In this document: positions 1 through 6,607 of the stretch, piece after piece
Position numbering within the stretch: the stretch's first letter is position 1
Layout of the letters: every line of letters starts with the position of its first letter
Source: Rhodanobacteraceae bacterium
GTDB lineage: Bacteria; Pseudomonadota; Gammaproteobacteria; Xanthomonadales; Rhodanobacteraceae
Direction: 5' to 3'
Assembly (NCBI GenBank): GCA_025928735.1
Contig: JAICIW010000079.1
Coordinates: 1-8,213, forward strand
DNA: 8,213 nucleotides
Position numbers and translations under genes: made by a program
Notes under the pieces: model-generated
Databases searched by the model: none
What the model was told of the DNA's origin: nothing
What the model saw: the letters and a program-made list of their open reading frames with translations, nothing else

Positions 1-102
1 CAGGAACTGCTGGGCCACAAGGACGTTGCCACCACGCAGATCTACACGCACGTATTGAATCGCGGCGGGCGCGGGGTGTTGAGTCCGCTGGATCGGAGCT
101 GA
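1..102 (+). CDS. intI: Integron-type tyrosine recombinase (IntI), C-terminal 33 residues only
   Basis: The left edge cuts this gene; 33 codons and a TGA remain in frame 1. The fragment has the end of the tyrosine recombinase catalytic domain: the LLGH box (residues 3-6 of the fragment) and the nucleophile tyrosine in TTQIYTHV (Tyr15, codon at 43-45). The tail that follows, HVLNRGGRGVLSPLD, is what separates it from XerC/XerD: integron integrases typically end in a Gly-rich stretch plus SPLD, whereas Xer proteins continue differently. Known role of the family: site-specific recombination of gene cassettes between attI and folded attC sites. In the common arrangement attI and cassettes lie beside the 5' end of intI, so they would be left of the window. 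The IntI-specific insertion between the catalytic boxes is also outside, so the family call rests on the tail alone. The usual Arg in GVRSPLD is Leu here. The gene ends 7 bp from convergent mnmG. Confidence 0.8.
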   Translation, partial: QELLGHKDVATTQIYTHVLNRGGRGVLSPLDRS

Positions 103-109
103 GCCGGTT

Positions 110-1987
<1,878 letters not shown>

Positions 1988-2004
1988 GGCCTGTCACTTG
2001 TTTC

Positions 2005-2153
2005 CAATTGCAACGCGCGGCGCACCGTGTTTGCCCACGCAATTGCAAAATCCCGTTTGCAATCCGGGTGGCGAATGGTTGCGAAACGTTACCGCGCACC
2101 TGCAGCGCGCACGTAATCCTTCGCCTACCCGGCAACGTCACAATCTCTTGCAA
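2005..2153. repeat. Four TTGCAA palindromes upstream of mnmG
   Basis: The 6-bp palindrome TTGCAA occurs at 2008-2013, 2043-2048, 2057-2062 and 2148-2153. The first two lie inside the identical 9-mer CAATTGCAA (2005-2013 and 2040-2048), 35 bp apart. At this base composition a single chance copy in 150-170 bp would already be unusual. The cluster sits directly upstream of the mnmG start, where operator or promoter elements would lie. I do not know a regulator that fits; the function is open. Confidence 0.5.
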
Positions 2154-2191
2154 ATTTCGGCTGCGAATCCCGATGGATTGGCATGCGCCGT

Positions 2192-2291
2192 GCACCAACA
2201 CTGTGCGCTCCCGCCGATGCAGTCGCGAACGCGACAGGGACCGGATACAGGGACCGGTCTTGCATCGGCGGGGAGCACCACGGACTGGTGC
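2192..2291. repeat. Long imperfect inverted repeat, foldable as a three-way junction
   Basis: The core stem is 12 perfect base pairs (2210-2221 with 2261-2272), extended past a single bulged G at 2273 by three more pairs (2207-2209 with 2274-2276). An outer stem GCACCA/TGGTGC (2192-2197 with 2286-2291) closes the whole 100-nt element. The 39 nt inside the core stem form two further hairpins: 2222-2226 with 2231-2235 around a GAAC tetraloop, and GACCGG/CCGGTC (2239-2244 with 2254-2259) around a 9-nt loop, ATACAGGGA. An 11-bp direct repeat ACAGGGACCGG (2234-2244, 2247-2257) overlaps the second hairpin. This may be a structured RNA, an mRNA leader of the downstream small gene, or a folded DNA site. 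No family is recognised and no promoter was found. Confidence 0.6.
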
Positions 2292-2300
2292 GAAAAGGAA

Positions 2301-2362
2301 CTGGCGCCCGGCGGTCATCAGGAACAGGGGGAATCCAGAGTAACCGAGTTTCCGGGCGCCAG
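2301..2362. repeat. Perfect 11-bp inverted repeat (second stem-loop)
   Basis: CTGGCGCCCGG (2301-2311) pairs perfectly with CCGGGCGCCAG (2352-2362). Across a 5-nt bulge (2347-2351) the stem continues with CGGT/ACCG (2312-2315 with 2343-2346). It lies 9 bp from the preceding three-way-junction element, so the two may be parts of one transcript. On the minus strand the stem is followed by the pyrimidine-rich TTCCTTTTCG (2300 to 2291), which gives it some resemblance to a terminator for minus-strand transcripts, but the large apical loop makes that weak. Confidence 0.55.
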
Positions 2363-2487
2363 ATTCAGGAAAACATCGGGCGTCGAAGCGGCGGATCAAG
2401 TCGCAACTGCCCCTTCGGCGAAGAGTATCAGCGGCTGTGGATGAACGCCACTTGAAGCATTCAGGGCGGTCCTCCACGGAAAGACTT

Positions 2488-2493
2488 CAGGAG
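2488..2493 (+). promoter_or_regulatory. Ribosome binding site of the 67-aa gene
   Basis: CAGGAG lies 6 nt before the ATG at 2500. It decides the start: the longer frame opening at 2437 has no such site, so translation most likely begins at 2500. A GTG codon directly precedes the ATG in frame but is closer to the site than usual. Confidence 0.7.
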
Positions 2494-2499
2494 CGTGTG

Positions 2500-2703
2500 A
2501 TGAACTACGTCGCAATGACCAATGAAGAGTGGCAAGAGGTGTACCGGCACCACGACGAGCTGGTCGACATGGCCAGGCTCGAGCTGCAGACCGGGGAAAT
2601 CCGCGAAATGCGCCCGGCCGGGGCACCGCCGCAGCATGCGATGAAACCGGTCGAGCTGCAACTGCACGAACTGGACAGCATCATCGCCAATATTCCGCAT
2701 TGA
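2500..2703 (+). CDS. Small hypothetical protein, 67 aa
   Basis: I do not recognise this protein. It is 67 residues, acidic and soluble-looking, with no signal peptide, membrane segment or cysteines. The N-terminal half (roughly residues 7-35, starting TNEEWQEVYRHHDELVDMAR) looks helical and amphipathic. A proline-containing linker (PAGAPPQHAMKP) follows, then a second likely helix (VELQLHELDSIIANIPH). Support for it being real is a good Shine-Dalgarno at proper spacing, a compact protein-like composition rich in E/D/L/M rather than the Arg-rich shadow frames around it, and a strong intrinsic terminator 30 bp after the stop. It stands alone as a single-gene unit with a long structured upstream region. 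No function is assigned. Confidence 0.75.
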   Translation: MNYVAMTNEEWQEVYRHHDELVDMARLELQTGEIREMRPAGAPPQHAMKPVELQLHELDSIIANIPH

Positions 2704-2733
2704 AGCGGTACGTCCGGTTCCATCGTTGGGGGG

Positions 2734-2763
2734 AAAAGGGGAGCGCATCGCGCTCCCCTTTTT
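2734..2763. terminator. Bidirectional intrinsic terminator
   Basis: A 13-bp perfect stem, AAAAGGGGAGCGC (2734-2746) with GCGCTCCCCTTTT (2750-2762), closes on a 3-nt ATC loop. It has a T-run (2759-2763) for plus-strand transcripts and the A-run (2734-2737) serving as T-run for minus-strand ones. It lies between the convergent 67-aa gene and the lipoprotein gene, 30 bp and 11 bp from their stop codons, and should end both transcripts. Confidence 0.93.
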
Positions 2764-2774
2764 CATGCCTGCAT

Positions 2775-3731
2775 TCAGGGAATCTCGACCTTGGTGGCCG
2801 CGGCACGGCCGGAAGGCGCCGGACGAGTCGGCGCCACCGCCCGGACCGGATGCGAAACCATCGGCGCCGGGCGCGAAAGCGGGGCCGGCGCCCGGAAATC
2901 GGACCGGGCCGGCATCGCCATGGGGCGGCGATTGACGAATTCGGGCTCCGTCGCCAGGCGGGTCGCCGGTCGCGAGACCATCGGGACCGGCGCCCGGAAG
3001 TCGGGTCGAACCGGCACGGCCAGTGGGCGCCGATTCGCGAATCCGGTTTCAACGGGTACCCGCGGCGTTGCCGTCGCGGGCGTCGGCGTCGCCAGCGCCG
3101 GGTTCCCGATGCGACCGGCCGACCCGCGCGCGAAATCGTGGGGTGCGAACCGCGCCGACGGCAACGGCCGGCGGTTGGCGAAGCGTCCCATCGGACGCGC
3201 CGGCGAAGGCACGGACAGATCCTCACTGCGCGAGCTTGGCGGAACCGGCGGGTGGTCGGGTTTCAGCCACGGGCGCGGCGAACCGGACGCCACCGGATTG
3301 TGGTCGTGGTGGTGGTGACGGCGCCCGTGATGGCCACAATCCCACCGCGCGCAGCCCCAGCCGGTGGAGTACCAGGGCCCCCAATAACCGGGGAAATTCC
3401 ACACGTTCGAAATGCCGAGCTTGAAGGTGAATGACGGCCAGTAGCCGTAGTCCCCGTAACCGTCGTACCAGCCGAATGGATTCGAATAAGGACTGGTGCC
3501 GTTGTAATAACCATACCCGCTGGTGCCCGGGTAATAAGGGCCGGTGCCGTAATAGAGTGAGCCCTGGCCGGAATAGGGCGCGTCACTGGTGTAGTAACCG
3601 CCGCCGCCCGCCACGTCCGGCTGCACGAATGCGTAGCCGGTGGCGCAACCGGCCAGCGCCAATGCGCCGGTGCCCAGTGCCACGACACGCGCAAGGCACC
3701 CCCATGCTCGTGATGAAAATGTTCCGCGCAT
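2775..3731 (-). CDS. Tyr/Gly/His-rich repeat lipoprotein, function unknown
   Basis: This 318-residue protein has a lipoprotein signal peptide: basic N-terminus, hydrophobic stretch (about 15-27) and lipobox LAGC with the lipidated Cys at 29. The mature protein falls into three parts. Residues 32-130 are rich in Tyr, Gly, Trp and Pro (for example TSGYGYYNGTSPYSNPFGWY). Residues 127-144 hold two cysteines and a His cluster (HHGRRHHHHDH), which could bind metal. From 184 on it is Pro/Arg/Ala-rich with three F-A/V-N-R-R-P motifs (184, 231, 265). The start at 3731 is fixed by a strong Shine-Dalgarno and the signal peptide. It lies 82 bp downstream of pepN on the same strand and ends at a terminator, so it may be read from pepN or from its own promoter; none is clear. 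I do not recognise a named family. Low-complexity composition suggests an envelope-exposed or cell-wall-associated protein, but that is inference. Confidence 0.85.
   Translation of the reverse strand: MRGTFSSRAWGCLARVVALGTGALALAGCATGYAFVQPDVAGGGGYYTSDAPYSGQGSLYYGTGPYYPGTSGYGYYNGTSPYSNPFGWYDGYGDYGYWPSFTFKLGISNVWNFPGYWGPWYSTGWGCARWDCGHHGRRHHHHDHNPVASGSPRPWLKPDHPPVPPSSRSEDLSVPSPARPMGRFANRRPLPSARFAPHDFARGSAGRIGNPALATPTPATATPRVPVETGFANRRPLAVPVRPDFRAPVPMVSRPATRLATEPEFVNRRPMAMPARSDFRAPAPLSRPAPMVSHPVRAVAPTRPAPSGRAAATKVEIP
2838..3041 (-). repeat. Two tandem 102-bp coding repeats in the lipoprotein gene
   Basis: Residues 231-264 and 265-298 are diverged copies of one 34-residue unit: FANRRPLAVPVRPDFRAPVP against FVNRRPMAMPARSDFRAPAP, with a shared PMVS further on. 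The DNA keeps the similarity, for example GGCGCCCGGAAATCGG at 2887-2902 and GGCGCCCGGAAGTCGG at 2989-3004, exactly 102 bp apart. A third, more diverged copy of the FANRRP motif starts at residue 184 (3182), 47 residues before the tandem pair. Confidence 0.8.
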
Positions 3732-3736
3732 GGCGC

Positions 3737-3742
3737 ACCTCC
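3737..3742 (-). promoter_or_regulatory. Ribosome binding site of the lipoprotein gene
   Basis: On the minus strand GGAGGT lies 5 nt before the ATG at 3731, the strongest Shine-Dalgarno in the window. It confirms the start and suggests efficient translation. Confidence 0.85.
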
Positions 3743-3760
3743 GGGTTCAGCACGATTTCT

Positions 3761-3774
3761 GTACCCGATGGTAC
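3761..3774. repeat. Short inverted repeat in the pepN-lipoprotein gap
   Basis: GTACC (3761-3765) and GGTAC (3770-3774) flank a 4-bp CGAT loop. It is the only symmetric element in the 82-bp gap between pepN and the lipoprotein gene, 30 bp upstream of the latter's ATG. It has no T-run, so it is not an intrinsic terminator. It might be an operator or chance. Confidence 0.35.
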
Positions 3775-3813
3775 GCCTTTAAGCGCGCAAGGATGTGAAG
3801 CGGGCCGACAACT

Positions 3814-6486
3814 TCAGCACGCGTCGCCCGCCGCCAACATGCGGGTCAGGATTTCCGTGAGGTCGGGCGAGCGTTGCCCGTGTTCCAGCAGGGCGCGCAA
3901 GGCGGCTTCGGCCAACGCGCGACGCGTCGGTTCCAGCCGCGACCAGTCCTCGAAGGCCTTGGCCAGCCGCGCGGAAAGCTGTGGATTGCGCGCGTCAATT
4001 TCGCCCAGCTTGTCCGCGAAATACCGGTAGCCGGCGCCATCCGGGCGGTGGAACGCCACCGGGTTGGCGCGCGCGAACGCGCCCAGCAGTGCATGCACCC
4101 GGTTGGGATTGGCCAGCGTGAACGCCGGGTCGGATTCCAGCGCCTGCACGCGTTCCAGCGTGGCGTGCGCGGGCACGGTCGCCTGCAACATGAACCACTT
4201 GTCCAGCGTCAGCGCGTCGCCATCGAAGCGTTCGCGATACAGGCGCAAGGCATCGCCTGCCTGCACGGCATCATTGCGCACCAGTGCGGTCAAGGCGGCC
4301 AGACGCTCGGTCATGCCGTGTGCCTCGCGGCATTGCGCGAAGGCAAGTTCGGCGCCACTGGCGGCATCGTGCCGAACCAGCAGCGAAAGCACGCGGGCCT
4401 TCAGGCGGCGGCGTGCGGCGGCTTGGTGGTCGAGCGCGCCCGATTCGCCAGCGTGCAGTTCGCGATAGGCCGAAGCGAGCGGGTCGCCCAACCGCTGCGT
4501 CAGCGCGTTTTCCAGGGCGTCGCGGGCGGCATGCACGGCGTCCGGATCGAACGGCGCGTGGCGCGCGCCGAGTTCGAGTTCGGAAGGCGGCGTCAACAGG
4601 TCGGCGAGCAGCGCGGGATCGATTTTCGCGCGGATCGCGAACAGTTGCTCCAGTGCGTCGAGCCAGGCGTCGGTGGCGGCGTGCGCATGGCCGCCCGCGA
4701 AGGATTCGTCGAACGCACGGCCAGCAAGTTCCTGCGCGGCGTTCCAGCGATCGAAGCCTTCCGTTTCGTGCTGCAGCAACAACGCAAGCTGCGCGGGCGC
4801 GTAGTCGAACGCCACGTGCACGGGCGCCGAGAAACCGCGGCACAACGAAGGGGTCGGTGCGGAAGCCACGTCCTCGAACACGAAACGTTGTTCGGCTTGG
4901 GTCAATTCGAGTACGCGTTCGCGCGCAACGGGCGTGGTATCGCCCTGAAGCTGCAATGGCATCGGAATACCGTCGTCGCCGAACAGCGCGACGTTCACCG
5001 GAATCGGCACCGGCTGCTTGTGCGGCTGGCCCGGCGTCGGCGGCGTGCGCTGGACAAGCATGAGCGTGTAGCGCTTCGAAGCGGCATCGTATTCGCCGCG
5101 TGCATGCAGTTCGGGCGTCCCGGCTTGGGCATACCACGCGAGGTACGGCGACAGATCCACGCCGTTGGCTTCGCCGAGCGCGGCCAGCAGATCGTCGATC
5201 GTGACCGCCTGCCCATCGAAGCGCGAGAAATACAGATCGGCGCCGCGGCGGAAGCCTTCCCTGCCGAGCCGTCCGGCGATCATCCGGATCAGTTCCGCGC
5301 CCTTTTCGTAGACGGTCGCGGTATAGAAGTTGTCGATGGCCTGGTACGCGGCCGGGCGCACCGGATGCGCCAGCGGGCCCGCATCCTCGGGGAACTGCAC
5401 GCGGCGCAACGTGGCCACGTCCTCGATGCGCTTGAGCGATTGCGAATGCATCGCTTCGCAAAAGCTGTGCTCGCGGAATACCGTGAAACCTTCCTTCAGG
5501 GAAAGCTGGAACCAGTCGCGGCAGGTGACGCGGTTGCCGCTCCAGTTGTGGAAATATTCGTGTCCGATCACCGCCTCGATGCGGCGGTATTCGTCGTCGG
5601 TGGTGGTGTCGGGATCGGCCAGCAGGTACTTCGAGTTGAAAATGTTGAGACCCTTGTTCTCCATCGCGCCCATGTTGAAGTCATGGGTCGCAACCACGTT
5701 GAACACCGGCAAGTCGTAGTTGCGGCCGTAGGCGCGCTCGTCCCAGCGCATCGCACGCTCCAATGCGTCCATCGCGTAATGGCAGCGATCGATCGCATCG
5801 GCCTCCGCCCACAGGCGCAAGCTGACGTCGCGCCCCTCGGCGGTGCGGTAGGCGCGCTCGACTTTTTCGAGCCTGCCCGCGACCAGCGCGAACAGGTAGC
5901 TCGGCTTCGGATGCGGATCGACGAAATGCGCGAAGTGGCGGCCGTCCGGCAGGTCGCCCGATCCGGTTTCCTCGCCGCCGGCCAGCAACACCGGAAAGCG
6001 CGCCTTGTCGGCGACCAGCGTGACGTCGTAACGCGCCAGCACGTCCGGACGATCGGGAAAGAACGTGATGCGCCGGAAGCCCTGCGCTTCGCACTGGGTC
6101 AGCAGGAATCCGTGTTCGCGCTTGCCCGACAGATACAGCCCGCACAACTGGCTGTTGCGGGCCGGATCGATGCGCACGGTGAGTTCCAGCACGCTGCCGT
6201 CGCGCGCACCTCGGACAACGAGGCCGGCGACGTCGATCGTGTAGTCGGCCGACGCAAGCACGCGACCATCCAGCCGCGCGGACAGCAATTCCACGTCCTC
6301 ACCGTCGAGGCGCAACGGCTCGTCACGATTCCGCGCGAGCGTCAACTTCGAATGAACGAGGGTTTCGTCGATGCCGAGCTCGAATTTCAGCTCGACGTGG
6401 GTAACGCGCCAGGCGGGCGGTCGGTAGTCGGCGAGGCGAACGACGGATTCTGCGGCGAAGCGGTCCACGGTATTTTCTGTATCCAT
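3814..6486 (-). CDS. pepN: Aminopeptidase N, M1 family zinc metallopeptidase
   Basis: PepN removes N-terminal residues from short peptides in the cytoplasm and finishes intracellular protein breakdown. The 890-residue product matches the E. coli-type enzyme (870 aa) along its length. Visible active-site elements are the exopeptidase motif GAMEN (273-277), the zinc-binding HEYFH (309-313) inside VIGHEYFHNWSGNRVTCRDW, the third zinc ligand Glu332 in LKEGFTVF, and the transition-state tyrosine Tyr393 in TVYEKGAE. The N-terminal beta domain (about 20-230) includes LTQCEAQGFRRITFFPDRPD. A beta-sandwich segment starts near 455 and an all-helical C-terminal domain ends the protein, including the conserved-looking DKWFMLQA and NPNRVHALLGAFA. 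The start MDTENTVDRF is preceded by no good Shine-Dalgarno; a promoter-like -10 lies right before it, suggesting a leaderless message. It is followed on the same strand by the lipoprotein gene and preceded by the MFS gene. Confidence 0.98.
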   Translation of the reverse strand: MDTENTVDRFAAESVVRLADYRPPAWRVTHVELKFELGIDETLVHSKLTLARNRDEPLRLDGEDVELLSARLDGRVLASADYTIDVAGLVVRGARDGSVLELTVRIDPARNSQLCGLYLSGKREHGFLLTQCEAQGFRRITFFPDRPDVLARYDVTLVADKARFPVLLAGGEETGSGDLPDGRHFAHFVDPHPKPSYLFALVAGRLEKVERAYRTAEGRDVSLRLWAEADAIDRCHYAMDALERAMRWDERAYGRNYDLPVFNVVATHDFNMGAMENKGLNIFNSKYLLADPDTTTDDEYRRIEAVIGHEYFHNWSGNRVTCRDWFQLSLKEGFTVFREHSFCEAMHSQSLKRIEDVATLRRVQFPEDAGPLAHPVRPAAYQAIDNFYTATVYEKGAELIRMIAGRLGREGFRRGADLYFSRFDGQAVTIDDLLAALGEANGVDLSPYLAWYAQAGTPELHARGEYDAASKRYTLMLVQRTPPTPGQPHKQPVPIPVNVALFGDDGIPMPLQLQGDTTPVARERVLELTQAEQRFVFEDVASAPTPSLCRGFSAPVHVAFDYAPAQLALLLQHETEGFDRWNAAQELAGRAFDESFAGGHAHAATDAWLDALEQLFAIRAKIDPALLADLLTPPSELELGARHAPFDPDAVHAARDALENALTQRLGDPLASAYRELHAGESGALDHQAAARRRLKARVLSLLVRHDAASGAELAFAQCREAHGMTERLAALTALVRNDAVQAGDALRLYRERFDGDALTLDKWFMLQATVPAHATLERVQALESDPAFTLANPNRVHALLGAFARANPVAFHRPDGAGYRYFADKLGEIDARNPQLSARLAKAFEDWSRLEPTRRALAEAALRALLEHGQRSPDLTEILTRMLAAGDAC

Positions 6487-6492
6487 CGGTCC

Positions 6493-6520
6493 ATTTTATC
6501 AGCCGCCACGCACGAGCCAA
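6493..6520 (-). promoter_or_regulatory. Candidate pepN promoter placing transcription start at the ATG
   Basis: On the minus strand TTGGCT (6520 to 6515) and TAAAAT (6498 to 6493) are separated by 16 bp. They match the sigma-70 consensus at 4/6 and 5/6 positions. Six bases (GGACCG) separate the -10 from the A of the pepN ATG at 6486, so the standard spacing puts +1 on that A. The sequence is seen directly; promoter activity is inferred. Confidence 0.5.
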
Positions 6521-6564
6521 AGCGCCAACGTCAAAACGTGAACGGCTTCATGTTTTTGGAGTTG

Positions 6565-6588
6565 CCGGGCCCGGACGTCTGGACGTCC
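6565..6588. repeat. Overlapping palindromes in the MFS-pepN gap
   Basis: The perfect 10-bp palindrome CCGGGCCCGG (6565-6574) overlaps an inverted repeat GGACGT-CTGG-ACGTCC (6573-6588). The latter also contains GACGTC twice, 8 bp apart (6574-6579, 6582-6587). The group lies in the 121-bp gap after the MFS stop and about 45 bp upstream of the candidate pepN -35. There is no adjacent T-run on either strand, so a Rho-independent terminator is unlikely. It could be an operator or a weak transcript-end structure. Confidence 0.4.
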
Positions 6589-6607
6589 AAACCGTCGTGA
6601 AGACCCG

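Larger units (their letters stand above)
1988..2499. other. Gene-poor intergenic region between mnmG and a small gene
   Basis: About 510 bp separate the divergent starts of mnmG (-) and the 67-codon gene (+). Several open frames cross it on both strands, but their translations are arginine/cysteine-rich or compositionally random, lack good start signals and resemble no family I recognise, so I call no gene. The mnmG-proximal part (about 1988-2165) is less GC-rich and carries repeated TTGCAA palindromes, and should contain the mnmG promoter, although I could not find a convincing -35/-10 pair. The other part holds two long inverted repeats (2192-2291 and 2301-2362), followed by about 125 bp without obvious structure up to the ribosome binding site of the small gene. 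Confidence 0.7.

Noticed and set aside
2192..2291. attC (59-base element) of an integron, suggested by the 100-nt imperfect palindrome with an outer box, an unpaired spacer and an inner stem with one bulged G, in a window with an integrase tail.
   Set aside because: The outer boxes do not match RYYYAAC / GTTRRRY: the right side reads ACTGGTG and lacks the near-invariant GTT. The element is also over 2 kb from the integrase with mnmG between, on the side opposite to where cassettes are expected.
2436..2444. DnaA box-like TGTGGATGA near mnmG, which neighbours oriC in some gammaproteobacteria.
   Set aside because: A single 8-of-9 match without a cluster of boxes, without an AT-rich unwinding region, and without dnaA, dnaN, rsmG or parAB nearby. 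No origin is supported.
3874..6600. A 908-codon plus-strand open frame antisense to pepN.
   Set aside because: It is a mirror frame of a high-GC gene: stops are rare opposite pepN codons. The translation is rich in R, Q, G and H and lacks domains, whereas pepN has all its catalytic motifs.
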